A DNA stretch of 64,000 nucleotides, taken from the NCBI RefSeq assembly GCF_003096835.1, contig NZ_QENZ01000005.1, forward strand, positions 314,669-378,668, given 5' to 3'. This stretch comes from Balneicella halophila. Lineage in GTDB: Bacteria > Bacteroidota > Bacteroidia > Bacteroidales > Balneicellaceae. The position numbers and the translations under genes were made by a program. Each line of letters opens with the position of its first letter. The first letter of the stretch is position 1. The notes beneath the pieces were generated by a model. The model saw nothing but the letters and a program-made list of their open reading frames with translations. It was not told the DNA's origin and did no database searches. Shown in pieces: positions 37,442 to 47,859 of the stretch.

Positions 37442-39766
37442 CTAAAATCTAATTGACAATCCACCACCCCATTTGGTATCATTATCATAGTTTGCATGAA
37501 GAGAAAAATTTCTAGAAATCATGTAAGACAAACCTAAAGTCCATCCATGCTCTCCTTCATAATCCTTATCATTCTCTAAGTCATTTACCCAACCAAAATC
37601 TGCTCGGTATTCGTATTCACCTTCTAAAAACATTCTAGGAAAAAGTAATAGTTCCCTATCCAATTTTATTCTAGGTCGTAATTGATGGTCAACACTAAAG
37701 TCAAAATTAAACATATACGGAGTAAAATATTTAACACCGACTAAACCTACAGTATTAATATCATCAAACGAATCTGGCTCTTTATTTTCTGCATTCGCTC
37801 CAATATATAATCTTACAAAATCATTTAAATATCTATTATAACTAAATTCAATTTCATCATTTTATCATAATCAAACTCACCATTCAAGATAAATTCGTTT
37901 CTAATATTACTAGCTGTTAGTTCAAACTCTCTGAAATTAGATCCTATTTTAGCTGCACCCCAATAGAAATATTGATCGACCTCATCAAGTAAATTTTCTA
38001 CAGGATAATCTTTCATACGTTCATCTCTCGGAGTTTCATAACTAAAAATACGTGACACACCTCCTACCTTATGATACAATACGTGACAGTGAAAGAACCA
38101 GTCACCGTATTCTTCATTATAAAACTCAATCGTAACTTCTTCCATTGGAGGAACATTCACTGTATGCTTTAATGGAGAACGTTCTCCATTCTTATTGAGC
38201 ACTCGAAAAAAATGTCCATGTAAATGCATTGGATGGTGCATCATTGTGAGATTGGACATTCTGATCTTAGTGACTTCTCCTTTCTTTATTTTTATTTTGC
38301 TTTTTTCAGATATAGGAAGTCCATTTAAACTCCATATACCGATTCATATTTCTTGTAAGGGTCAATAACATTTCATTTACCTTTGCTTCTTTGGGAAAAG
38401 TTGTTATCTCTTTAGCTTCAAGAAAAACATAATTGAAATAAGTCTTTCGTGTATCATAATCAAATGAAGAATTATCAGTATTATTTTCATGCTGCTGATG
38501 ATTTGAATTATTATGACTTGAATGCTTCATATCTTTCATTTTCGATTCTTCATGATTCATATTATCCATTCCTTCCATATCCATATCCATATCCATACCG
38601 TACTTATCATTTAAGTACTGAGGAGTCTTCTTTTTAGGATTACTCACAATAGAGGGTGCTCCCATCTTTATATCCATTTCAGCCATTTGTTCCATCATGG
38701 CAATTTTATCTGGCCTACCCGTTACTATTGCAGGAATAAGCTTTCCTTCACCTAAGCGAACAGAAGTATGTCCAGAACCATCTTGAACAGTAGCAGTTAT
38801 TTCTAATGTTCCATCAGGCATGGTTACGATAACATCATAGGTTTCAGCTATGGCAAAAAAAATGCGATTTTTTGAAACGGGTTTTACTTGAATTCCATCA
38901 CTAGCTACTATCATTGGATTTCCTCCTCCAAAGTCTAACCAATAATAGGATGAGGAAGAAGCATTAATGAAACGCATACGTACTTTCTCTCCAGCTTTAA
39001 AATTTGGATAGCTAGCTATATCTTTTCCATTACTTAAAAATGCAGGATAGTAAATATCTGCAACATCAGCACCCTCCATTCGATCTCGCCACATTTTAAG
39101 TTGGGCACCAAGAGCTCCTCTACTAATCACAGCACTTAATGGGACTGAACTTCCTTTTTTGACTTGGTACCACTCATTAGCGAGTTTTAAATTTCTCAAA
39201 ACATTCATAGGTTTTTCATGCGTCCAATCAGATAATACGACAACTAATTCTTTATCATACTCTAATGTTTTTTCTTTAGGATGAATGACTAATGCTCCAT
39301 AAACGCCTTTTTGTTCTTGTAGCATAGTGTGCGAATGATACCAATAAGTACCTGTTTGGTTTATAGGGATTCTATATTAAAAAGTGGTATTTGGTTTTAT
39401 TGGTGGCGTAGTTAGATAAGGTACACCATCATAGAAATTTGGAACGATAATTCCATGCCAATGTACGGAAGTTTCAACATCCATCTTATTCGTTACATTG
39501 ATAACAGCAAGATCACCTATCGCAAACTCTAAAGTCGGTGCAGGAATATCACCATTTACTGTCATTCCATCAGCAGTTACACCTGCTAAAGTCATTTTAT
39601 TTTGCTCTATTACAAGGTTGTACTCGGTTATGGGTCTACCTTCTTCATCCCTATTATCTCCATTTGTACCAACTTGTGCAAACATAAAATTCACCGCAAA
39701 TAAAAACAATATTAAAGTGCTAATTGTTTTATTTATGACAATATAGTTTCTAAGATTTTTCTGTTC
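37442..39766 (-). pseudogene. Multicopper oxidase with C-terminal CopB-like beta-barrel, inactivated
   Basis: Read in pieces on the minus strand, this is a CopA-like cupredoxin oxidase. It has a signal peptide (TISTLILFLFAVNFMFAQ), HWHG copper motif (SVHWHGIIVPNFYDGVP), YWYHSHT, a Met/His-rich insert, and C-terminal HPMHLHGHFF and HCHVLYH copper motifs. A barrel-like tail follows (EFSYNRYLNDFVRLYIGANA to GGGLSIRF). Three lesions break it: an in-frame TAA at 39379-39377 before YRIPINQTGTYWYHSHT, a frameshift near 38335-38345 (NRYM then WSLNGLP), and a frameshift near 37855-37865 (FDYDK then DEIEFSY). The intact ancestor would have oxidised copper or phenolics in the periplasm. Sequencing errors could explain one lesion but hardly all three. 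Confidence 0.85.
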
Positions 39767-40105
39767 TTTAAAACTCGTATTCAGAGATATTTCCCAATCA
39801 TTTTTTGTATGTTTTAATAAAGGTTTTTTGCATAAAGCATATGTATTATTTACGACACTCGTCAGCTCTTTAAATTTTGAAATTGCTAGTTGGACAAGTT
39901 CTTCTACAAACGACTTTTTAAAAGAATACTCTTTCACAAAGACTTCTTTATCGAGATTAAATTTTTCTTTTATATAGCCAGCTTTCTCATTCAAGTCGAC
40001 AGTCACAATAGAAGTCCTGTGTTTTATGAATTCTGTAGACATTGCACCTTCTATTCCAACAGCTCCACCTGTAATAATAATGAACTGATCTTGTAAATTA
40101 TCCAT
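39767..40105 (-). pseudogene. Truncated short-chain dehydrogenase remnant fused to the oxidase
   Basis: The first about 113 residues of the open frame from 40105 look like the N-terminal half of an SDR: FIIITGGAVGIEGAMSTEF in place of TGGxxGIG, then VDLNEKAG, SKFKELTSVVNNTYAL (NNAG position) and KNDWEISLNTSF. The catalytic YxxxK half is absent. At SFK the frame passes straight into the multicopper oxidase signal peptide, so a deletion has joined the two. The glycine loop and NNAG motif are both damaged, which argues against a working fusion. Confidence 0.65.
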
Positions 40106-40450
40106 TGTTAAAATATTTTAAGTTTTATGAAAAATATATTATCCCTAAAGTTATGAATTATAAATGATTGATTAGATAAAATAATAGATTTTATGCTATA
40201 TAAATATCCTGCTAGGATAAACCATATGATTATAAGAATAAACAATTTTATTACAATTCTGTTTCTACAGGTTTATTGTTTTATAACCATTCGCTCTTAG
40301 AAAATAGAATTAGCTTTTCGGTGATGATGAAGGAGTTATAACTGTTCATTATAATACAATGATGAAATAATCTTCATATAAAAAACTTGTCACAGTAAAA
40401 AAGCCACTTGCATTAACAAGTGGCTTTCAGTGTTTCGATATTTATAATAA
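40106..40450. other. AT-rich intergenic stretch
   Basis: No coding remnant was recognised in these 345 bases apart from the terminator at 40400-40427. The region probably once held the promoter of the SDR remnant. Confidence 0.5.
40400..40427 (-). terminator. Terminator of the guaB-to-nitroreductase run
   Basis: An 11-bp perfect stem (AAAGCCACTTG with CAAGTGGCTTT) and a 6-base loop, followed on the minus strand by a run of T. It lies 24 bases beyond the nitroreductase stop. Confidence 0.85.
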
Positions 40451-41080
40451 TTAATACTCTATGACCATATCTTCTAAAGGACGACGAACTTTAGGTAAAT
40501 GCTGATATTTATCATCTTCGGCTCTATAACCAATAGGCAAAGCAGAAATTGTCGTCAAATTCTTACTAGGTAAATCTAATATTTCATCAAACATGGCTTT
40601 TTCAATACCTTCCATGGGGCAAGAATCTACACGGGCATTTGCACAAGCCGCTAGAAGTGTTCCTAGTACAATGTATGTTTGACGAGCAGCCCATTCGTCT
40701 TTCCGGTTTTCTTCTTCTAAGGTTTTCAAGTGACCAGATACTACTTTTTCAAACAACTCCAGTTTTTCTTGCTCTGTATTTCTTATTTTTGCTGTATAAT
40801 TCACATAATTCTTAATAAAATCACTATCTACTTTAGTCTTTGCAGTCAGCAAAATCATGTGTGAAGCCCCTTTAAGTTGTTCTCCCCAAGAATATTCTGA
40901 AAGTTTAGTTAGTATTGTTTTGTCTCTTACCAATACAAAACGAAAGGCTTGCATTCCAAATGAGCTAGCAGTGAGATTTCCTGCCTTTAAAATTTCCTGC
41001 ACCTTTTCTTCTTCTACTTTTTTAGACGCATCAAACTTTTTCACAGCATAGCGCCATTTTAAATCTTCAATTAATCTCAT
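40451..41080 (-). CDS. Nitroreductase-family NAD(P)H-dependent oxidoreductase
   Basis: 209 residues of the flavin nitroreductase family: RYAVKKFDASKKV at the start (FMN phosphate-binding Arg and Lys), SSFGMQAFRFVLV, the central WAARQTYIVLGTLLAACANARVDSCPMEG stretch and SALPIGYRAEDD near the end. Homologs reduce nitro compounds, quinones or flavins as dimers. The substrate is unknown. It lies 14 bases after the OstA-like gene. Confidence 0.88.
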   Translation of the reverse strand: MRLIEDLKWRYAVKKFDASKKVEEEKVQEILKAGNLTASSFGMQAFRFVLVRDKTILTKLSEYSWGEQLKGASHMILLTAKTKVDSDFIKNYVNYTAKIRNTEQEKLELFEKVVSGHLKTLEEENRKDEWAARQTYIVLGTLLAACANARVDSCPMEGIEKAMFDEILDLPSKNLTTISALPIGYRAEDDKYQHLPKVRRPLEDMVIEY

Positions 41081-41094
41081 AAGTTTATTTATCT

Positions 41095-42756
41095 TTATCT
41101 AAATTCTCCACCATTTTCTAGTGGTTTTCTTTGTTTCGCATTTTTCAAATCCTCATCGTTTTTTTCTTCTTCGGGATTATCTTCTGTTATGACTCCTCGT
41201 TTTTGTGCTGGTTCCTCCACAGGTGGTGCAAGGTTCCATTCAAAGATATCTTCTCGTCGGCGAGGTCTATTGGCTTCATCCCATCTGAATCCATTCAATA
41301 ATAATGCTATTTTATCAAAATTACTTACGGGATGCATCGTTCCAGTAGGTTTCGTTCGAAAGATGATTGTGCTGAGCTTTTGGTCATTAAGCCGAATAGT
41401 GATATCACTGCTCCTAATATGATTGACTCCGGTAAGCTTCCCATCATCCTTTACGAAATAGAGAGACTCTCCATTTCCATAAACTTCGATAGTATGCAAG
41501 GTGTCATTATCAATAAACGCTTTCATCTCTCGACCTTTCATTTGATTATAGAAATTTTGTGTAGAGTCTTCCGACGCTATTGTAAAAGCATTTTGAAGCA
41601 AGTTTACATGTTTTAGTTTCTCATTAACAAACTCAGCTGTTATAGTATCAGCAGTAAGCTGATTAGTGCCAGACCATATCGTAGGATCGTAATACATACG
41701 CATAGTAGAATCGGCCTCAGTAAATGATAAAGAATCACATTTGCCCTGAAAATCTGGTTTGAAAAACTTTACCTTTCTATACACTTCCATTATCTGTCTG
41801 TGCAATGTATCTTTATGAACAAAGATCGTATCAGAATGAGCAAAGAGCGTGTCTTTCTCCATAATGTACTGTAATTCAATACTATCTACTGCTAACACTG
41901 AACTATCCTGTCGAACACTTTTCATGTAGTCGCTTTTCAAAACCATGTTATTAACAGTATCTACGAGCTCACAGTTTTTCGTAAGAATGCCTATGCCTGT
42001 TTTTTCATCATAGTTTAGGTTGTCGCCCGTTAAAACATAGCTTTCGTTGATTAACTTTGTCGCTTTTGTAAAATTAGAGATCCCTGTATTGGTATTATAC
42101 ACACCTCTTTCCGTGTACATTTGGTAATCCTCACTCACAAAATCAGTAGGTGAGATAATGAATGCTTCATTGGAGTTCACGTTGTATCGCAACGAATCTG
42201 TGATAATTTTATAATCTTCTCCAGTAATAACAACATTTTGTTTAAATAGAACATCTCCATTGCTAGCATAATAGGTTCCGACACGACTTGAAAGTACCGA
42301 GGTAGAGTCAATTAACTTTCCCCCATAATTATAAGCTCCAATTTCTGTGTCTAAATTATAATCAAGCGAATCTGTGAGAAGTGTTGCCTTTGCATGCTCT
42401 AATTTTGCATTTTTTCTGACTTTCAAAAAGTTAGTGTTTAAGTCAAAGGACATGTATTCGCCCTGCAAATCAATAGTATCTCCCCTATTTACTTGCACCT
42501 TTCCATACGCCTCTATTATCTGCGTATCTGAGTGTTTGTAAGCACTATCACAAAAAAACTTTATTTCTTTTGCCTTTTCTTCTAAAAATACATTCCCGAC
42601 AAAAACCTGATCATGGTCTTGAGTTACAGGATTTTTCACCATAAATACAGAATCTGCATTGCGAATGGTAAAAAAGCTTTGCGCAACAATCTCCGTTGAT
42701 AAGCTAAGGCAACAAAAGATAAATATGGTGTATTTTCTAATTGCTATCCCAGTCAT
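41095..42756 (-). CDS. OstA/LptA-like periplasmic LPS-transport protein
   Basis: 553 residues with a signal peptide (to about IVAQ) followed by long runs of the OstA/LptA beta-jellyroll repeat: short strands such as AYGKVQVNRGDTIDLQGEYM, LLTDSLDYNLDTEIGAY and LTGDNLNYDEKTGIGILTKN. This is the bridge fold that carries LPS across the periplasm. It ends in a charged tail (EEKNDEDLKNAKQRK). No LptD barrel is present, so it is the bridge part or a Bacteroidota-specific relative. It overlaps the SurA stop region by 20 bases and lies in an envelope operon. Confidence 0.83.
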   Translation of the reverse strand: MTGIAIRKYTIFIFCCLSLSTEIVAQSFFTIRNADSVFMVKNPVTQDHDQVFVGNVFLEEKAKEIKFFCDSAYKHSDTQIIEAYGKVQVNRGDTIDLQGEYMSFDLNTNFLKVRKNAKLEHAKATLLTDSLDYNLDTEIGAYNYGGKLIDSTSVLSSRVGTYYASNGDVLFKQNVVITGEDYKIITDSLRYNVNSNEAFIISPTDFVSEDYQMYTERGVYNTNTGISNFTKATKLINESYVLTGDNLNYDEKTGIGILTKNCELVDTVNNMVLKSDYMKSVRQDSSVLAVDSIELQYIMEKDTLFAHSDTIFVHKDTLHRQIMEVYRKVKFFKPDFQGKCDSLSFTEADSTMRMYYDPTIWSGTNQLTADTITAEFVNEKLKHVNLLQNAFTIASEDSTQNFYNQMKGREMKAFIDNDTLHTIEVYGNGESLYFVKDDGKLTGVNHIRSSDITIRLNDQKLSTIIFRTKPTGTMHPVSNFDKIALLLNGFRWDEANRPRRREDIFEWNLAPPVEEPAQKRGVITEDNPEEEKNDEDLKNAKQRKPLENGGEFR

Positions 42757-44113
42757 GTTGGAAACCTTCTCTGGAAATATTCTTACTAATTTCTACATGA
42801 GTGTCTTTTATCTTCTCTGCCACCCAGTCATTTAAAACTTCTTGTTTTTTCTTGGTGAGAACCATATTTTCAAAGATCTCCCAATCCTCATCCAAATTTG
42901 CTTTGTGTTCTGGAATGCGAGACTTAATTTTGAAAAATTTGTACATCGGCACGCGCTCTTGATCATCATAAAAAATTTCTGAAAGCTCACCTTCTTTTAC
43001 TCCTTCTAAATTTCTAGAAATAATAGGAGGTAATTCTGGTTTTTGAAAATAAGCACCCATCGTTCTGTTGTTCATCAGTACTCCAGAATTGTTTCGGGTG
43101 TCTTTATCATCAGAATAATTGAATGCAGCAGCTTCAAAAGTAGTTTCTCCGTTCAAGATAGCTGTACGAATGGAATCAAGCAAATTCTTCGCTTTTTGTT
43201 TATACTCTAACTCGATTTTAGGCTTCAGTAAGATATGACGAGCATTCACTTTATCGCCTTTTTTGTCAATAAGTTGGATAATATGGAATCCATAGTCTGA
43301 TTGCACTATTTTAGAAATTTTACCTGGTTTTAATGAAAATGCTTCGTCTGCAAACTCTTTTACCCAGCCTGTGCGTGAAGTGTAACCCAATTCTCCACCT
43401 TTATTTGCAGAACCAGGATCTTCTGAGTGCAACACAGCCATAGTCGCAAAACTAGCTCCTCCGTAAATCTCATCTCGTAGATTTCTCAACTTCTCTTGTA
43501 TCCTGTCTTTCTCTTCTTCAGATATTTCTGGTTTTTTAGTAATTTGTTGAATGATAAGCTTCTCAGGCATCAAAGGCAAAGTATCTTGAGGGATTTCTTT
43601 AAAGTTAGTTCGAACCTCTGCAGGCGTTACTTTTACATCTTTTACAATCTCCTCTTTCATTCGTTCCACGATCAGCATATCTCGTGTGGCATCACGCAAT
43701 TCGTTTCTTATCTCTGCTGTGCTCTTTTTGAAATACTGCTCCAGCTTCTCTTCAGACCCGGCATAGCGTAAATATTGACTCATTCGCTGATCAAGTTGGC
43801 GTTCTACTTCATCTTCAGTTACAATAACACTATCAACTATTGCTTGCTCTTTTAGCAATTTTGACATGAGCATATTTTCAATAACTTGTGAGTGTATATT
43901 GCCATCAACAGCTACTTGGTTTTCTGCCTTTGCTCTGTTGATTTCGTATTGCAACTCTGACTGCAATATCACCTCATCACCTACCATGGCTACAATTTGC
44001 TCTATTACGGTACCTTTTTTCTGTGCTTGTAATGGCATTACTGCTAATACAAACAAACAAAGACTAATAAACCTCAAATTGATTGTTTGTTTTTGCAACT
44101 TCATATATTTCAT
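42737..44113 (-). CDS. surA: SurA-like periplasmic peptidyl-prolyl isomerase
   Basis: 458 residues: a signal peptide (RFISLCLFVLAVMPLQAQ), a SurA N-terminal chaperone domain (IEQIVAMVGDEVILQSELQYEI), and parvulin domains at about 180-280 (SEDPGSANKGGELGYTSRTGWVKEFADEAFSLKPGKISKIVQSDYGFHIIQL in pieces) and about 285-390. It assists outer-membrane barrel folding. The first ATG overlaps the upstream gene by 50 bases; a second ATG nine bases later is equally likely. It is central to an operon from guaB to ostA. Confidence 0.9.
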   Translation of the reverse strand: MKYMKLQKQTINLRFISLCLFVLAVMPLQAQKKGTVIEQIVAMVGDEVILQSELQYEINRAKAENQVAVDGNIHSQVIENMLMSKLLKEQAIVDSVIVTEDEVERQLDQRMSQYLRYAGSEEKLEQYFKKSTAEIRNELRDATRDMLIVERMKEEIVKDVKVTPAEVRTNFKEIPQDTLPLMPEKLIIQQITKKPEISEEEKDRIQEKLRNLRDEIYGGASFATMAVLHSEDPGSANKGGELGYTSRTGWVKEFADEAFSLKPGKISKIVQSDYGFHIIQLIDKKGDKVNARHILLKPKIELEYKQKAKNLLDSIRTAILNGETTFEAAAFNYSDDKDTRNNSGVLMNNRTMGAYFQKPELPPIISRNLEGVKEGELSEIFYDDQERVPMYKFFKIKSRIPEHKANLDEDWEIFENMVLTKKKQEVLNDWVAEKIKDTHVEISKNISREGFQHDWDSN

Positions 44114-44951
44114 ATTCTAATTGTTTTGCTAGTGCTATTTTTCTGTTATGTAAAATAATTTCTCTTACTTTCTCGTTGATAAAATCCACAGGACTCATTT
44201 CTCCTTCTGGAATAATTTTAATAGGTTTTAAAAAGTAGGTTGTGGTTTGGTCTTTCATTGTAAGAACTTTTCCTTCTTTTAATGAATTCAAGTCTTTTAA
44301 ATCTGCCTCTGATGGTAAATTCCTTAAAATATCCTTAGCAGTATACCAACCTCCATCGTAATTACTTATTACGGTCGTATTCTCCAGTTGGAAATCTTGC
44401 ATAAGGTTTATATTTCTTTTGGAGAAAAGCGAACTAATAAGTGCAATATCCTTCTTGTTTTTAGTTAATACTTTAGCAAGATAATATTTATAAATAGGGC
44501 GTTTCAATACAAAACTTTCAGAATGTTCCGCTACATAATTAGTTAACTCTTCGTCTGTAACTATTGTATCTAAGTGCTCCGCTAGGTATTTCTGCTTGTA
44601 TTGGCTAATTAATAATGACGAACGATAATCCTTTACTAACTCTTCGACGTTTTGTTCCTCTTCAGTTAGATTCATTTTCGCTGTTTCCAGTAACAAGTTC
44701 TTACGAATCCAATTGTTTATATATCGTTCTCTAAGAGCTACGCTATCATCGCCACTAGTTTCATCTTTTAGCAAATCTTTTAAATCTTCTTCATAGAGAT
44801 AAGAGTCTCCAACTTTAGCTACCCTCGTGCCATGTTCATCTTTGGGAGCAACTTTTTCCTTATTTTGACATGAAGCTAGCAAAAGAATTCCTATAGATAC
44901 TACTAAGAGACTAAGGTGTCTAATTCTCAAAAACAGGATTGTCCTCAACAT
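44064..44951 (-). CDS. SurA/PpiC-like periplasmic lipoprotein
   Basis: 295 residues with a lipobox (LLLASC, acylated Cys near 28), then a SurA_N-type helical chaperone region (LRERYINNWIRKNLLLETAKMNL, about 75-100). The C-terminal part lacks the aromatic/His active-site pattern of parvulins, so it may act only as a chaperone. It overlaps the preceding isomerase-like gene by 32 bases and the surA gene by up to 50, so translation is coupled. Confidence 0.75.
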   Translation of the reverse strand: MLRTILFLRIRHLSLLVVSIGILLLASCQNKEKVAPKDEHGTRVAKVGDSYLYEEDLKDLLKDETSGDDSVALRERYINNWIRKNLLLETAKMNLTEEEQNVEELVKDYRSSLLISQYKQKYLAEHLDTIVTDEELTNYVAEHSESFVLKRPIYKYYLAKVLTKNKKDIALISSLFSKRNINLMQDFQLENTTVISNYDGGWYTAKDILRNLPSEADLKDLNSLKEGKVLTMKDQTTTYFLKPIKIIPEGEMSPVDFINEKVREIILHNRKIALAKQLEYEIYEVAKTNNQFEVY

Positions 44952-46323
44952 ATTTTTTTTTAGGAATTACAGGATTATATTTATTTACCAACTTGCGTAA
45001 ATCTTCGATAAACTTTTCTTTGTTCTGTCCTCTTCCAATCATTTCCATAGGATTGAAAACTTGCATAAAATAGAAATCATCTATCAGTCTTTGGTAACGG
45101 TTTGTATCAATATCTTTTTTGTACCTCTCTACTAAAAGGTGATGAAGATATTTGTCATAAGTATCTGTTGTAAAGTTGTATCCATATTCACTCGCATATT
45201 GTCTTAAATCTTTAGTATAAAATGGCTCATTACTTACTAAAAATAAAATATCATCTCTTCCACTCATAAAATTATATGGATATTCTTGTACTTGATACCT
45301 CTGCTTTAACTCCTCAATGAAAAACGATGGCTTTCTAGTAATATAGCGAGCATGTTCTTTCAGATTCTTTTCCAGCGGATAAGCCTCTTTACTCAATCGT
45401 TTTATAATATACCAACCACCTGAAGCAAAAAATGGTTTACTCATTGCTCCATCTATTGTCAGCTTCTCTAATTCTTTAAGAATAATTTCATTACTATTGA
45501 TAGAAGGCACAAAATACTTTACCGCAGTTTCATCTATTCTATATGGCTGTGAATACTCTTTCGCTACCAATTTAAAAGATTTACCTGATTTTAACTTCGC
45601 AAAGGCTTCCCTTATTTTTGGCTCACCACTCCCCTCCATATCAGGAATATAAATCATTAAGGTTTTGTACCTGCCGAAATTTTCTTGCTCTCTTATTAAT
45701 TCAATATAATGATATCCTTTACTATCTTTTATGGGTCCGATAATCCCAGTACGGTTATCACTTTCTAATAAATTACAAATGGCATTATTCAAAGCCCACC
45801 GAGTTTCTGTCGGAGAAATAATACGAGTACTCATAGAAGTACCTTCGTAGGCTCTTGCTTTATTTACAACTTGCTCAAATGTGACATTTTCATTCTTTTT
45901 TAGTTCTTCTATTTGACGCAATAGAATCGGATCGAAAGGAACGAATAAATCTTTTACGATAGCAAAGGTGTTTCGAGACATCGTGCACTTATCCATGAGT
46001 TGCTTATAATTTTCAGTACTGTAGATACTTCCTAAGATATTTAATGTCTGCATTTCCAACTTTCTTTTGAATGCTTTGGTAGTATCAGCCCCACGAGCTT
46101 TAAAATCATAAATAGTGAGATAAAAATTGAGCATCTTATTAAACTCATCTACTGTAATAGTTTTTTTATCTTTTTTAGCAAACATTATATCCAATGCATC
46201 TTTTTCAGTAACAGTGTCATTACCTATTTGAAAAAGTATATCATTCTCTTGCTGTGCAGTCAATAAGCTACCACAACCTAAGATAAGGATTACCAAAAAA
46301 CACCAATGACATCTCATTTCCAT
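44920..46323 (-). CDS. Parvulin-type peptidyl-prolyl isomerase
   Basis: 467 residues with an N-terminal signal segment (CFLVILILGCGSLLTAQ) and two parvulin-like domains near 130-220 (FEQVVNKARAYEGTSMSTRI, GPIKDSKGYHYIELI) and 220-320 (KYFVPSINSNEIILKELEKL, FFASGGWYIIKRL). The C-terminal third is helical. It follows guaB by five bases and begins a chain of three SurA-like genes. The protein pairs with the outer-membrane assembly and LPS genes downstream. Confidence 0.8.
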   Translation of the reverse strand: MEMRCHWCFLVILILGCGSLLTAQQENDILFQIGNDTVTEKDALDIMFAKKDKKTITVDEFNKMLNFYLTIYDFKARGADTTKAFKRKLEMQTLNILGSIYSTENYKQLMDKCTMSRNTFAIVKDLFVPFDPILLRQIEELKKNENVTFEQVVNKARAYEGTSMSTRIISPTETRWALNNAICNLLESDNRTGIIGPIKDSKGYHYIELIREQENFGRYKTLMIYIPDMEGSGEPKIREAFAKLKSGKSFKLVAKEYSQPYRIDETAVKYFVPSINSNEIILKELEKLTIDGAMSKPFFASGGWYIIKRLSKEAYPLEKNLKEHARYITRKPSFFIEELKQRYQVQEYPYNFMSGRDDILFLVSNEPFYTKDLRQYASEYGYNFTTDTYDKYLHHLLVERYKKDIDTNRYQRLIDDFYFMQVFNPMEMIGRGQNKEKFIEDLRKLVNKYNPVIPKKKYVEDNPVFEN

Positions 46324-46328
46324 AATTT

Positions 46329-47822
<1,494 letters not shown>

Positions 47823-47859
47823 TTAATTTTCAAAAATAAGCTTTTTTTCTCTATTTTTA

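Noticed and set aside
39377-40105. A single 242-residue protein joining SDR and multicopper oxidase sequence
   Set aside because: The SDR half lacks its catalytic residues and has damaged GxGxG and NNAG motifs, and the oxidase half stops at TAA after 25% of its length. It is treated as two remnants joined by deletion.
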